Source: Solibacillus isronensis (GTDB lineage: Bacteria > Bacillota > Bacilli > Bacillales_A > Planococcaceae). Taken from it: DNA of 64,000 bases. Position 1 is the first letter of the stretch. Each line of letters starts with the position of its first letter. Of this stretch, positions 18,278 to 28,112 are shown piece after piece. The stretch is from positions 1 to 64,000 of the forward strand of contig NZ_FVZN01000011.1 in NCBI RefSeq assembly GCF_900168685.1. Reading direction: 5' to 3'. Under the pieces are notes generated by a model. That model was not told where the DNA came from. It saw nothing but the letters and a program-made list of their open reading frames with translations, and did not search any database. Made by a program: the position numbers and the translations under genes.

Positions 18278-19300
18278 ATGACACAACATGCAGAAAGGGA
18301 AATTTTTCTTCCTATAGCCCTTTGCGATAAAAAAGGTAATTTAAATCCGGAAGCAATCGGTTTTGCACGTAGACCTATAATCGACAGTAATTTGTCAGGG
18401 CATTTTATGCGCAAGAAAAAATGGAATTACTGGTGTGTATATGGTGAGGAAATTTTATTTTCCGTGACAATCAGTCATATGGATTACGCGGCTGTATGCT
18501 TTGTTTATTTCCTCGAATACGAAACACAACGTTACTTTGAAAAAACAATTTTAATTCCGCTTGGGGCAAAAGTAAAAATGCCGACACAAGTGCTGGAAAC
18601 AATTCAATATAAAAATTCTGAAATGTCCATTCAACTTACATACTTCAACCGCGAGACCCATTTAACAGTGACCGCGCCTGATTTTGACGGGGACCCATTA
18701 CATGCAGAGTTGACGATTGCACACCCGAAAGACGATGACTCCCTCAATGTAGTCATTCCATGGAATCGTCGAACATTCCAATTCACGGCGAAACATCACA
18801 CGTTACCAACTACTGGAACTGTAAAAATCGGGAACCGCACGTTCACGTTCACACCTGAAGAAAGCTTTGCTGTCCTCGATTATGGCCGCGGTGTATGGCC
18901 TCGGGAAGCAACTTGGAACTGGGGCATGGCATCACAGCGCGTACGTGGGCAGCGGATTGGGTTAAACTTTGGCGGTAAATGGACAGATGGAACAGGCATG
19001 ACCGAAAATGCTATCTTTATCGACGGTGAAATGGCGAAAATTCATGAAGATGTTTTATTTCACTATGATCGCACTAATTTCATGCATCCGTGGACGATCA
19101 AAACGAAATTTAGCGGACGCGTCAACTTAACTTTCACGCCATTTTTTGAACGTGTGGCAGAAACGAATGCGAAACTCATCGTTTCCTCTGTCCATCAGAT
19201 GGTCGGTTATTACGATGGATTTATTCAACTCGACGATGGCAAAACACTGCATATCCAGCAAATGCTTGGCTGCATTGAAGAACATGTTGCAAAGTGGTAA
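18278..19300 (+). CDS. DUF2804 domain-containing protein
   Basis: A 340-residue protein of the DUF2804 family, whose biochemical function is unknown. Characteristic stretches: LCDKKGNLNPEAIGFARRPI at ~16-35, then KKWNYWC, DYGRGVWPREATWNWGMAS at ~205-223 and GLNFGGKWTDGTGMTENA. The fold is likely all-beta. Start: AGGGGG at 18265-18270 gives a 7-nt spacer to the ATG at 18278 (the adjacent ATG at 18275 is the alternative). helD starts 21 nt downstream on the same strand, so cotranscription is likely. Confidence 0.82.
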   Translation: MTQHAEREIFLPIALCDKKGNLNPEAIGFARRPIIDSNLSGHFMRKKKWNYWCVYGEEILFSVTISHMDYAAVCFVYFLEYETQRYFEKTILIPLGAKVKMPTQVLETIQYKNSEMSIQLTYFNRETHLTVTAPDFDGDPLHAELTIAHPKDDDSLNVVIPWNRRTFQFTAKHHTLPTTGTVKIGNRTFTFTPEESFAVLDYGRGVWPREATWNWGMASQRVRGQRIGLNFGGKWTDGTGMTENAIFIDGEMAKIHEDVLFHYDRTNFMHPWTIKTKFSGRVNLTFTPFFERVAETNAKLIVSSVHQMVGYYDGFIQLDDGKTLHIQQMLGCIEEHVAKW

Positions 19301-19321
19301 CGCGTTAGGGGGAAAAATTTA

Positions 19322-21544
19322 ATGACTGCTCAGGATTTTAAGCAGGAACAACAGCGTCTGCACGAAACGATCCATTATATGGACCAGATTTTAAATAGCT
19401 CGAAAAAAGATATTGAAACGGCACAGGAAAATATCCGTACTGCGATGGCCAATGTGGAATATTTGGACTCCAGTGACAGCTTCCTGAATATTTTAATGAA
19501 TACACGTTTTTTCGAGCTTGCCCGTAATCAAAAAGAAGGGTTGGAAGCGATTCGGCAAAAACCGTATTTTGCGCGAATCCATTTCCAGCGTGAAAACGAA
19601 AACGAGGAGTTTCTTTATATCGGAAAGACTTCACTTTTTCATAGTGAGACCCATGAACCGATTATTGTTGACTGGCGCTCCCCTGTCGCAAATGTCTATT
19701 ACGATGGCCGCCTTGGCGATATTTCTTATGATGTCCGGGATGAAACACATTCCGGTCATTTGTTTGCCAAGCGCCAGTATAAAATTGAAAACGGCGAGCT
19801 GATCAACTTTCGCGACGTCGATTTAACAACAAATGATGAGCTCCTGCAAGAAGCGCTGGAAGGAAAAGCCGATGTCCGGTTAACTGAAATCGTCTCCACT
19901 ATCCAGAAAGAACAAAATGAAATTATTCGCGCACATCTACGTCAGCCAATCCTTGTACAAGGTGCAGCAGGTTCAGGGAAAACAACGATTGCCCTGCACC
20001 GGATTTCTTATTTCCTTTATACAATGGGCGAGCATTTCAATCCTGAACAGTTGATGATTCTTGCACCAAACCGGTTATTTATCGACTATATTGCCGATGT
20101 ATTACCGGAACTTGGCGTCGATAAAATTTGCCAAACAACGTATGCGCAATATGTACTTGATGCACTGAATCTGAAACTGAAACTGCAAAATCCGAATGAA
20201 CAGCTCGAGCAGCTCATTGCGAACCCTTCCGTACAGCAAGAGAGTGCTCTGATAGCGAAAACAAAAGGCAGTCCATTTTATGAGCTTATGATGAACCGCT
20301 ATATCGAGCACCATGAACAGAAGCTTGCTTTATTGTTTGATGATGTATTTATTGAAAAATACCGCATTATGAAGGGCGAACATTTACGAAAGCTGTTTTT
20401 GGTGGAATTTCATTATATGCCTGTCGAAAAACGGCTTGAACGCATTAAAAAGGTTATTCAAACAGAGGTGAAGCGGAAAACGGCAGCAGTGCTCGCGACA
20501 TTGAATACGCGCTATGAAGATGCAATAGGCCGTGCACTGAGTGGTATGCGTGACGCAGACAAACGCCGTCGTACAGTCACAAAGCTCATTGATGAACGGG
20601 ATGCCCGCATTCCAAAAATTAAGCAGGAAGCAAAATCCGTTGCAACAGTCTATATGAAAAAATTCCAGAAAGTAAAAGTGAAACAGATGTACCGTGAGCT
20701 TTTGACGAATCGCGCATTGCTGGGTGAAGTTGCTCCTGAATGGCCTTTGGAAGAAGTCGCACATTTTATAAAAGCGCATCAGAAAGAACGTTGGGTGCTG
20801 GAGGATTTGGCGGCCCTTTACTTTTTACAGGCTAAAATTAAAGGTATCGATGACAAGTGGAAAATGCGCGTCGTTTTTATCGATGAGGTACAGGATTACA
20901 GCTATTTTCAACTTGCTGCACTAAAAGCGGGCCTTGAAACGGATATGTTCACAATGGTTGGCGATCTTGCACAAGGAATCCATAGCTACCGGTCCCTGAC
21001 AGAGTGGCAGCCGGTACTCTCTCTATTCCCGCGCGCAACGTATGCAACACTGCAAAAAAGTTACCGAACAACAATTGAAATTATGGATGTTGCCAATGAA
21101 ATTCTGATGCAGATGGATGAAGATTTACCACTTGTTGAACCTGTTGTCCGTCATGGGAAAATACCAGAATTTATTGCCGCCGAAAGTTTTGATGCGGCTA
21201 TAATTCAAGACGTGCTTGTAAAAATCCGCGACAATCAGCATCAATCCATTGCACTCATTTGTAAAACGACTGATGAAACCGTTCAGTTAATAGAACAGCT
21301 TGAAAACTCGGATATCCCTGCTCAGCTGCTCGATGAAAATTCAGCAATCGATCAGCAAAAGCTTCTTGTTATTCCAAGTCACTTGGCAAAAGGCTTAGAG
21401 TTTGATGCAGTTATTCTCACGTCATTTGACACACCTTATGATGATAATCCGCTTGACCGGAAACTGCTCTATGTTGCCTTAACCCGTGCCATGCATGAGC
21501 TTTATCTAATCGGTCCATCGAAAGAGGCTTTTTTGATGAAGTGA
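19322..21544 (+). CDS. helD: HelD, RNA polymerase recycling ATPase
   Basis: A 740-residue SF1 (UvrD/Rep-like) motor matching HelD, which binds stalled RNA polymerase and releases it from DNA and RNA. The N-terminal ~80 residues are the antiparallel coiled coil that enters the secondary channel. Walker A GAAGSGKTT is at ~214-222, Walker B VFIDEVQDYS at ~517-526 and the C-terminal LTRAMHELYLIG at ~722. RBS AGGGGG is 9 nt upstream. Located directly behind the DUF2804 gene. Confidence 0.93.
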   Translation: MTAQDFKQEQQRLHETIHYMDQILNSSKKDIETAQENIRTAMANVEYLDSSDSFLNILMNTRFFELARNQKEGLEAIRQKPYFARIHFQRENENEEFLYIGKTSLFHSETHEPIIVDWRSPVANVYYDGRLGDISYDVRDETHSGHLFAKRQYKIENGELINFRDVDLTTNDELLQEALEGKADVRLTEIVSTIQKEQNEIIRAHLRQPILVQGAAGSGKTTIALHRISYFLYTMGEHFNPEQLMILAPNRLFIDYIADVLPELGVDKICQTTYAQYVLDALNLKLKLQNPNEQLEQLIANPSVQQESALIAKTKGSPFYELMMNRYIEHHEQKLALLFDDVFIEKYRIMKGEHLRKLFLVEFHYMPVEKRLERIKKVIQTEVKRKTAAVLATLNTRYEDAIGRALSGMRDADKRRRTVTKLIDERDARIPKIKQEAKSVATVYMKKFQKVKVKQMYRELLTNRALLGEVAPEWPLEEVAHFIKAHQKERWVLEDLAALYFLQAKIKGIDDKWKMRVVFIDEVQDYSYFQLAALKAGLETDMFTMVGDLAQGIHSYRSLTEWQPVLSLFPRATYATLQKSYRTTIEIMDVANEILMQMDEDLPLVEPVVRHGKIPEFIAAESFDAAIIQDVLVKIRDNQHQSIALICKTTDETVQLIEQLENSDIPAQLLDENSAIDQQKLLVIPSHLAKGLEFDAVILTSFDTPYDDNPLDRKLLYVALTRAMHELYLIGPSKEAFLMK

Positions 21545-21560
21545 GTAAGGTACTAACTTA

Positions 21561-21605
21561 AAAGCACCAATCGCAGTTATGCAATGCGATTGGTGCTTTA
21601 TTTTT
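21561..21605 (+). terminator. Terminator after helD
   Basis: AAAGCACCAATCGCA / TGCGATTGGTGCTTT, a perfect 15-bp stem followed by ATTTTT. Confidence 0.92.
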
Positions 21606-21653
21606 AGTGATAAATGAGTCGAACGTTTACTTTGTAAGCACTTGAATTACCGC

Positions 21654-22529
21654 CTACAATCCAATATAAATGTAATAATCAAGCTGGGATGACTTCATAA
21701 AGCCGGCTTTTTCGTATACATGAAGGGCTGCCATATTTTCTACTTCCACATCGAGTAAAATTGTCTTGTCACCTGAACGGAGCGAATAATCTTTCACTAA
21801 ATTTAAAATCTGAGTGCCAATCCCTTGGCGTTGTCTCTTCGGGGAAACCGCAAATGCCGTAATCCATTGCACTTCGCCTTCTTTGCGGGTCGTCACTGTT
21901 CCAACAACTTCACCATCAATTTCAGCTGTCCACATGACTAGGCCTTCAGTCGTTGTATTAAATTCGATTAGTTCCAATGATTCCTCACGAATATCGCCGA
22001 ATGCATCACTGAAAATCGCGACAAGTGCTTCTGTGTCCTTTTGCATAAACGGGCGTAAAGTAACAGGCCCCTCTTTTTGCAGAACTTCTGCACGGGCTTC
22101 CAATGTTGCTTCAGAAAAACTGTATAAATACCCGTTCTTTTGAAGAAATTCTTTGCCGTAATGTGAGCCTTCCACGATTAATGCAAGCTCCCCTTCACTT
22201 TCACGCATCGCCAATCCTTCTTTCAGCACGTTCAATATTGCCGTACCAATTCCAAGTTGACGATACATCGGTGCAACGAGCATCGACCATTCATACGTAT
22301 TTAATCCCATCAAATCGACTGCAGTACCTGCTCCGACCAGCAAATTCTTTTCATCATCATATACAAGTACATAAAATCCCCGCATATCATAGCTTTTCGC
22401 TATCGGTAAATTCATGACTTGATTTAATAGTACGCCATCACAAACGGCCGCTGTTTTACATAATTTCTGTACTTCTTCATATGTTTCTTCATCTAAAGGA
22501 AACGACACTGTTATTGCCGATAAATTCAT
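21654..22529 (-). CDS. Tandem GNAT N-acetyltransferase
   Basis: A 291-residue protein with two GNAT domains. Domain 1 (~1-140) has the acetyl-CoA motif MLVAPMYRQLGIGTAIL at ~83-99; domain 2 (~153-291) has AVSPKRQRQGIGTQIL at ~227-242 with the canonical Q/RxxGxG/A. Both motifs look intact, though in such fusions often only one half is catalytic. Substrate unknown. RBS GGAG upstream; monocistronic. Confidence 0.87.
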   Translation of the reverse strand: MNLSAITVSFPLDEETYEEVQKLCKTAAVCDGVLLNQVMNLPIAKSYDMRGFYVLVYDDEKNLLVGAGTAVDLMGLNTYEWSMLVAPMYRQLGIGTAILNVLKEGLAMRESEGELALIVEGSHYGKEFLQKNGYLYSFSEATLEARAEVLQKEGPVTLRPFMQKDTEALVAIFSDAFGDIREESLELIEFNTTTEGLVMWTAEIDGEVVGTVTTRKEGEVQWITAFAVSPKRQRQGIGTQILNLVKDYSLRSGDKTILLDVEVENMAALHVYEKAGFMKSSQLDYYIYIGL

Positions 22530-22838
22530 TCTTTCTACTCCAATTCTAACTACTATAATTTCTTTATTTTAGTAAAGCTATCGAAATAACGCAATACTCG
22601 CGCATGAATCCGTTCAATTTATCTTTCCACAAATATTATTTCCGTTAAAAATAAAATAACTTCATGATACAATTTTTCTAGTAAAGATGCATAAATTTAA
22701 CTACTTATTACCCAATAATAAGGTATAATAATCCTATGCGTGATTATTTTTCACAAATAAAAATTCATCTTAAATGACTAAACTATGTTATTTAATTATA
22801 ATTGCAATATGAATTAATTAATTAAGGAGACTTAACTT
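22530..22838. other. Intergenic region upstream of the EAL gene
   Basis: 309 bases between divergent genes, AT-rich, with no gene. A TTATTA-CCCAA-TAATAA palindrome (22705-22721) abuts a TATAAT (22724-22729) that could be the -10 for the downstream gene; no good -35 is seen. Confidence 0.5.
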
Positions 22839-24842
22839 ATGACAAAAGAACAAATCTATTCTACTAGTACTGAGCCACTACTAGATACCCCTTTTCCTTC
22901 TTTTGTACTTTTACCTAATGGTACACTCGTTCATGGAAATCTCCGTCAATTAGACTATCCAACACAAGAGACAAAAGAACTAATTGGAAATTCCATACAC
23001 GACACGCTATTTTCAGAAGTAGGTGACTACGTCATTGAATCCATTTTAACAAGTTCGGTAACGTTATGTTTGCACAACATTCCTCTTTCACTGAAAGGTC
23101 AATCTTCCAAAACTTGCACTCTTTATACGAAGCCGACTGTCTATGGAAAAAAGGAAGCAATTTTTGTTCTTTGTATTCCAAATGAAGAAGTTCGTTTAAT
23201 GGATGAAGAACAGCAGCATTTAGTCGACCTTAAAAACGGGATCCACCAATCATTCATGACCGTTACACTTGACCAGGACGGCTTTATTACTCAAACAAAT
23301 CAGCCATTCTTAACAGCAAGCCGCTGGACACCAAAACGGGTCATCGGGAAAACATTGTGGCAATTGTTCCCGCAAAATCCCGAATCAGAAAAAGTTGTCC
23401 TGGAAATTTGGAAAACGTTGCAAAACGGACAAGTTTGGCAAGGTGAAGTTGAGAAATTGACAAAGGATGAGCAGCTTTACTGGGTACATTTAACAGCGAT
23501 TCCGATGATGGGCCAAACATCTGAAAAGAACGAGTATTTACTGATTGAGCGGAATATTACAAAAGAGAAAAAGATTCAGTTCCAGCTGGAGAAAATCGCA
23601 TATATCGATACAGAAACTGGAATGATGAATGTCCACCGTCTGGAAAAAATCATTGGGGAAATGATTGAAGAAGAGCGCCATTTTTCATTCGTTTACTTAA
23701 GTATCGATAAGTTTTATACAATTAAGGATTTACATGATGGCGTAGCCGGAAATTCACTTATCTTAGAATTTACGAAACGCATGAAAATGTATTTCCAAGA
23801 TAGTACGATGGCTCGGATTAATGAAAGTGAATTTGTCGTAATTACACCATTACCAGAATGGTTTACACAAGGTTTCCTGAATTATTTACAGCAAAATCCA
23901 ATCTACAGCGGTAACGTAGCAGTTCCACTTTCATTAAGCGGCGGGATTACACGCTTCCCGGAAGATCAAATGACATTCTCTCAATTAATGAAGGCTTCAT
24001 TGGCTACGATCGCTTCTGTACGCAGTGCGGGCGGTGACAGCATCGTCTCATTATCAAAATCCTCACATGCTGCATTAAACCGTAGATCAATTGTTGAAAA
24101 ACGATTACTGCTTGCATTAGATCAGAAAAACCTGCATGTTCTATACCAGCCTCAACTAGATTTAAGAAGCGGTAAAATTACTGCTGTCGAAGCATTAGTC
24201 CGTTGGGATGATGAAGAAATCGGCGCTGTATCACCTGATGAACTGATCCCTATCGCGGAGGAGACAGGTCTCATTAATAATATTGGTTCGTTTATGCTGG
24301 AAAAAGCATGTGAACAAGCGGTCCTATGGAAAAATGCGGGCCACCCGATTAAAGTTAGCATCAACTCTTCTGTACGCGAGTTTCGTGATAAAAATATGGC
24401 CAAGTCCATTTTGGAAACACTTGACCGTACCGGGTGTCCGGCAAATTTACTACAAATTGAAATTACCGAAAAGTTTGCATTGGAAGCTGAAGCTGAAACA
24501 GGCATTATTAAGCAAATGCGTACACTTGAAAATGAAGGTATTGTCTTTGCGCTTGATGACTTCGGTACAGGTTACGGCTCGTTCCGTTACATGCAGCTTC
24601 TGCCAATTTCAATTTTAAAAATTGACCAGACATTTATCCGCTCGCTGAAATCGGAAAAAAACCAGCAGCTCGTAAACGGTATGGTACAGCTAGGAAAATC
24701 AATGAATCTGACAGTCGTTGCAGAAGGTGTAGAAACTGAAGAACAAATGCAGTTCCTGACAGGCATCGGCTGTGAGGTCATCCAAGGTTACTTCGTAAGC
24801 AAACCAAGCTCTACAGAAGAAATTTCTTCGTTATTAGGATAA
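22839..24842 (+). CDS. PAS-GGDEF(degenerate)-EAL c-di-GMP phosphodiesterase
   Basis: A 667-residue signalling protein. Residues ~140-250 are PAS-like (FMTVTLDQDGFITQTNQPFL, KRVIGKTLWQLF, WQGEV). Residues ~255-415 keep the GGDEF fold, but the active loop reads NESEF at ~328-332, so diguanylate cyclase activity is probably lost. Residues ~425-667 form an EAL domain with all key elements: EALVRW at ~451, QIEITE, DDFGTGYGSF at ~573, KIDQTFIR and AEGVET. The likely role is hydrolysis of c-di-GMP, with the degenerate GGDEF as a GTP sensor (inference). No transmembrane segment, so cytoplasmic. Confidence 0.9.
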   Translation: MTKEQIYSTSTEPLLDTPFPSFVLLPNGTLVHGNLRQLDYPTQETKELIGNSIHDTLFSEVGDYVIESILTSSVTLCLHNIPLSLKGQSSKTCTLYTKPTVYGKKEAIFVLCIPNEEVRLMDEEQQHLVDLKNGIHQSFMTVTLDQDGFITQTNQPFLTASRWTPKRVIGKTLWQLFPQNPESEKVVLEIWKTLQNGQVWQGEVEKLTKDEQLYWVHLTAIPMMGQTSEKNEYLLIERNITKEKKIQFQLEKIAYIDTETGMMNVHRLEKIIGEMIEEERHFSFVYLSIDKFYTIKDLHDGVAGNSLILEFTKRMKMYFQDSTMARINESEFVVITPLPEWFTQGFLNYLQQNPIYSGNVAVPLSLSGGITRFPEDQMTFSQLMKASLATIASVRSAGGDSIVSLSKSSHAALNRRSIVEKRLLLALDQKNLHVLYQPQLDLRSGKITAVEALVRWDDEEIGAVSPDELIPIAEETGLINNIGSFMLEKACEQAVLWKNAGHPIKVSINSSVREFRDKNMAKSILETLDRTGCPANLLQIEITEKFALEAEAETGIIKQMRTLENEGIVFALDDFGTGYGSFRYMQLLPISILKIDQTFIRSLKSEKNQQLVNGMVQLGKSMNLTVVAEGVETEEQMQFLTGIGCEVIQGYFVSKPSSTEEISSLLG

Positions 24843-24847
24843 ATAAA

Positions 24848-24895
24848 AGCTCGTAAGGCAACTGATGATCAGTGCTTTACGAGCTTCTCTTTTTT
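24848..24895. terminator. Terminator after EAL gene
   Basis: AAGCTCGTAAgGCA / TGCtTTACGAGCTT with TTCTCTTTTTT. It overlaps the 3' end of the convergent exporter gene. Confidence 0.82.
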
Positions 24896-25362
24896 ACTTT
24901 TGTAAAGGATTGAATCGAAGTTCTTCCCTTTCTCATTATACGCAGGATAATCTGCATCATTACTTCCGCAAATACAAGTCCCATTGCAATCGCGCCAGAA
25001 ATCATAAATGCCCGCATGCCATTTTCCAGACCTGCAATATAGTCGAGCTCCATCACATTTCGCATCGTACTGTATGCAATGCCTCCAGGTACAAGCGGAA
25101 TAATTCCGGATACACTAAATATAATCATCGGCATCCTAAACTTGCGCGCAAAGAAATATGCTACTAATGAAACGACAAATGCACCAAGAAAGGATGCGCG
25201 AACATCATCCAGTCCGCTTTCGAACAGAACATAATATACTGCCCATCCTACAGCACCGACGAAACCACATGCCGGGATTGTTTTGATCGGGGCATTAAAA
25301 ATGACACCAAAACAGGCGGTCGCAATAAAACTGATAACAATTTGAGCTAAAACATGCTCCAT
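24877..25362 (-). CDS. ThrE/YjjB-type exporter small subunit
   Basis: A 161-residue integral membrane protein with four to five helices, matching the C-terminal half of ThrE (YjjB, ThrE_2 family): FSVSGIIPLVPGGIAYSTMR at ~82-101. With YjjP it exports threonine/serine or, in some bacteria, succinate. The start is ATG 25362 or the preceding TTG 25365; GGAGGGG lies upstream. Second gene of a two-gene operon, 64 nt after yjjP. Confidence 0.85.
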   Translation of the reverse strand: MEHVLAQIVISFIATACFGVIFNAPIKTIPACGFVGAVGWAVYYVLFESGLDDVRASFLGAFVVSLVAYFFARKFRMPMIIFSVSGIIPLVPGGIAYSTMRNVMELDYIAGLENGMRAFMISGAIAMGLVFAEVMMQIILRIMRKGRTSIQSFTKVKKRSS

Positions 25363-25426
25363 CAACTAACGCTCCCCTCCAATCGATCATACCTTGAAAT
25401 GATCGCACTCCGAATTGATTCAAAAT

Positions 25427-26173
25427 TTATAGCGAAAGCACAAGCGCAACACCTGAACCAATCGCAAACGCTGTTAAAAAGGCTTCGGCACCTTTTGCCA
25501 TCCCTGCCGTGAAATGTCCTGCCATTAAATCGCGGACTGCATTCGTAATGAGCAGACCCGGTACTAGTGGCATGACCGAACCGATAATGATTTTGTCTAT
25601 TTCCGTACCAACATTAAAATGCACTGCGAGATAGGCAATAGCTCCCACTCCTACCGATGCTAAAAACTCAGAGAAGAATTTAACGCGGGTCATATTATGA
25701 AGAATCGTCACAATATACAAACCGACACCTCCTGCAACAAAAGCAGCCGGGATATCAGAAATCGTTCCTTCAAACAGCAATAAAAAGGCACTGCTCGCTA
25801 AACATGCCGCTAAAACTTGAACGGAAATTGGGAGGAAATAATTTGTTTTTTCTATCTTCTTTAACTCGTCATACGCCTGCTCTAATGTTATCATTTGAGA
25901 TGTAAGCTTACGCGAAACATTGTTTACAAGCACAATTCGATGTAAATCTGTAATTCGCGTTGGAATCGATGTAATTTGTGTAGGCTGTGTTTTACCTAGA
26001 GAGAAAATAATACCTGTCGGCGTAACATAGCTTTGTGCATTCATCATATTTTGAGAACGGGCCATTCTTAGCATCGTATCTTCCACTCGATATGTTTCAG
26101 CACCGCTTTCAATCATAATACGACCAGCAAGCAAAAAGCAGTCGAGCGCCAGTTCAGTATTTTCAGCATTCAT
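25427..26173 (-). CDS. ThrE/YjjP-type exporter large subunit
   Basis: A 248-residue protein of the ThrE N-terminal (YjjP, DUF1212) family. The cytoplasmic N-terminus carries AGRIMIESGAETYRVEDTM at ~16-34, followed by five membrane helices and GSVMPLVPGLLITNAVRDL at ~195-213. In ThrE the two halves are fused; here they are adjacent genes. Expected function: efflux of threonine/serine or a similar small metabolite. RBS AAGGGGG with 8-nt spacing. Confidence 0.87.
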   Translation of the reverse strand: MNAENTELALDCFLLAGRIMIESGAETYRVEDTMLRMARSQNMMNAQSYVTPTGIIFSLGKTQPTQITSIPTRITDLHRIVLVNNVSRKLTSQMITLEQAYDELKKIEKTNYFLPISVQVLAACLASSAFLLLFEGTISDIPAAFVAGGVGLYIVTILHNMTRVKFFSEFLASVGVGAIAYLAVHFNVGTEIDKIIIGSVMPLVPGLLITNAVRDLMAGHFTAGMAKGAEAFLTAFAIGSGVALVLSL

Positions 26174-26347
26174 TCAAGGGACCCCCTTCCACTTCTTAGC
26201 TCATATTACTTGAAGCAATCGGAAAATAATAGTCTTTTTTCGTACAATTTATGCTGACAGAACAGTGTATTTCCTTAAAATTTACAATGACCTTCATTCT
26301 GGATAAAGATAATAGATTACCCCAATTAGAAAGGAACCCGGTACATC

Positions 26348-27739
26348 ATGACGAACCCTTACAGAAAACGGCGTGGTCCTTGGATTGACTTACTTCTTAT
26401 TGGCGCCATCGGTTTTTTAGGTGCCATTATTGTTTTTTTAACTTTTTTAAGCGATGATCCAATTTTCCGACCCAGCGACAAAACATCCGCTAAAGAACAT
26501 ACGATCACAGAGGAAGCATCAAAATTTCCCGGTGTCAAAATTGTCACTGATCGATCTGATGACAAGAAAATGCCCTATACCGTTCAATATCCGCTAACGG
26601 AATATGAAGCTTTCAATAACGCGGTAACGGCATATATAGAACAGTCAAAACAATATTACATAAGCATGATGCGCCTGCAGCAGGATTCAAAGAAATTAAC
26701 AGGCGATCTAACGATAACAGTTGAAACATTCAAGCATAATCATTATTACTCCTTTGTTATAACGAATAAAACGATTTTAAATACCGAAGAGAAGCAAACA
26801 ACAATTCAAACGTTTCTAATTGATTATGAAACAGGCGATCTGTTTGATATTCGTGATCTTTTAAATGAGGATTTAGAAAGCCTGAAAACTTTTGCAGCAC
26901 ATATCCAATCAGAAATTCTTAAAAATCCAACTTATAAAGAGTATGTATTAGAAAAGGAGCTCGCATTCGCTACCGAGCCAAAATGGCGTTTATTTAAACG
27001 TTTTGCATTAAAAGATGACTCCCTTTTCATTTACTTTAATGAAGGTGAAGTGGCAAAACCGGAAGCAGGTGTACCGGTAGTTGAAATTCCTTTATCATTC
27101 ATCAACCCGCTTTTAGCATCTGATTTCCAAATAGCGATGCAATCCGAAAATACGATTATTCCTAGTGATAAGGGTTCATCAAAAAAACGGATCGCCCTTA
27201 CGTTTGATGACGGTCCACACCCGGAAGTAACGAAACAGATTTTAGTCCTTCTGGAAAAGTACAATGCCAAGGCGACATTCTTTATGCTAGGTAGCCGGGC
27301 ACAATATTATCCGGGCTTAGTACGTGAAGTGCTTGATAGCGGTCATGAACTCGGTAATCATACGTGGTCACATCCCGTTTTAACAAAAATGTCTCCTGCT
27401 GAAATTGAAAAGGAGTACAATTCCACAGAGGAAGCGATTATCCATGCAACGGGCGAAAATTCAACGGTTTTCCGTCCTCCATATGGGGCGATTAATGAGG
27501 AAATTCGTAACGCCATCCCATGTAAATCAGTTAACTGGACGATTGATACACTTGACTGGAAATACCGCGATTCAGAAAAGCTGTTCCCGATGGTGAAAGA
27601 GGTATTGCATAATAACGCGATCGTGTTAATGCATGACATTCATCAATCTACAGCAGATGGACTGGAGCCTGTCCTTGCATACTTACAAAAGGAAGGCTAT
27701 GAATTTTTAACGGTTTCTGAAATTTTGCCGTATCATTAA
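26348..27739 (+). CDS. pdaC: Membrane-anchored polysaccharide deacetylase (PdaC-like)
   Basis: A 463-residue protein with an uncleaved N-terminal anchor at ~12-34, an extracellular PdaMC/DUF3298-type region at ~60-270 (IDYETGDLFDIRDLLNED) and a NodB domain at ~275-463. NodB motifs: TFDDG at ~285-289, HTWSH at ~338-342, RPPYG at ~375 and LMHD at ~427. Domain order and length match B. subtilis PdaC, which deacetylates N-acetylmuramic acid in peptidoglycan and confers lysozyme resistance. Substrate (MurNAc or GlcNAc) not settled by sequence. Confidence 0.85.
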   Translation: MTNPYRKRRGPWIDLLLIGAIGFLGAIIVFLTFLSDDPIFRPSDKTSAKEHTITEEASKFPGVKIVTDRSDDKKMPYTVQYPLTEYEAFNNAVTAYIEQSKQYYISMMRLQQDSKKLTGDLTITVETFKHNHYYSFVITNKTILNTEEKQTTIQTFLIDYETGDLFDIRDLLNEDLESLKTFAAHIQSEILKNPTYKEYVLEKELAFATEPKWRLFKRFALKDDSLFIYFNEGEVAKPEAGVPVVEIPLSFINPLLASDFQIAMQSENTIIPSDKGSSKKRIALTFDDGPHPEVTKQILVLLEKYNAKATFFMLGSRAQYYPGLVREVLDSGHELGNHTWSHPVLTKMSPAEIEKEYNSTEEAIIHATGENSTVFRPPYGAINEEIRNAIPCKSVNWTIDTLDWKYRDSEKLFPMVKEVLHNNAIVLMHDIHQSTADGLEPVLAYLQKEGYEFLTVSEILPYH

Positions 27740-27750
27740 AAGTAACTTAA

Positions 27751-27785
27751 AAAAAGAGTGGTGATTTTTAATCGCCACTCTTTTT
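27751..27785 (+). terminator. Terminator after pdaC
   Basis: AAAAAGAGTGGtGAT / ATCgCCACTCTTTTT, directly preceding the 21-nt repeat array. Confidence 0.88.
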
Positions 27786-27788
27786 GTG

Positions 27789-27935
27789 TTAATCCTCAAA
27801 TGCTTGTACTTATTCCTCACTTGAGTGAAGTTAATCCTCACTTTTATTGGGATAATCCTCAGATGCTTGCACTTAATCCTCACTTGAGAGCAATTAATCC
27901 TCACTTCTCATTAGACCATACTCAAACGCTCAAAT
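27789..27935. repeat. 21-nt phased array, core TTAATCCTCAC, with 63-nt super-repeat
   Basis: Six contiguous 21-nt units start at 27789, 27810, 27831, 27852, 27873 and 27894, and a decayed seventh at 27915. Each begins with (T/A)TA(A/T)TCCTCA. The variable halves recur every third unit: units 1 and 4 share ATGCTTG(T/C)AC, units 2 and 5 share CTTGAG, units 3 and 6 share CTT..ATT. The true repeat is therefore 3 x 21 = 63 nt. Confidence 0.93.
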
Positions 27936-28112
27936 CACCTGACCTTTTACCCCTTGCTGTTCCAGTTCCTGACGTGCATGTTTTGCAAATTGTACCGCAT
28001 GATTATTACGTCCGATTTGCGCCGTGTTGCACAGCTCATCCCAAAATAACCTCTTCATTTCGAATTGGTCACACTCGAGCAAGCAGAGCAGGCTTATTTT
28101 CAGCTGAAGCAA
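27930..28112 (-). pseudogene. Possible small ORF or gene remnant
   Basis: A minus-strand frame encodes a protein-like stretch of up to 60 residues with normal composition (EMKRLFWDELCNTAQIGR, then HAVQFAKHARQELEQQG). There is no ATG with an RBS: the longest version starts at a TTG with no ribosome site, and an in-frame TAA lies just upstream. Either a remnant of a degraded gene or a chance ORF. No family recognised. Confidence 0.3.
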
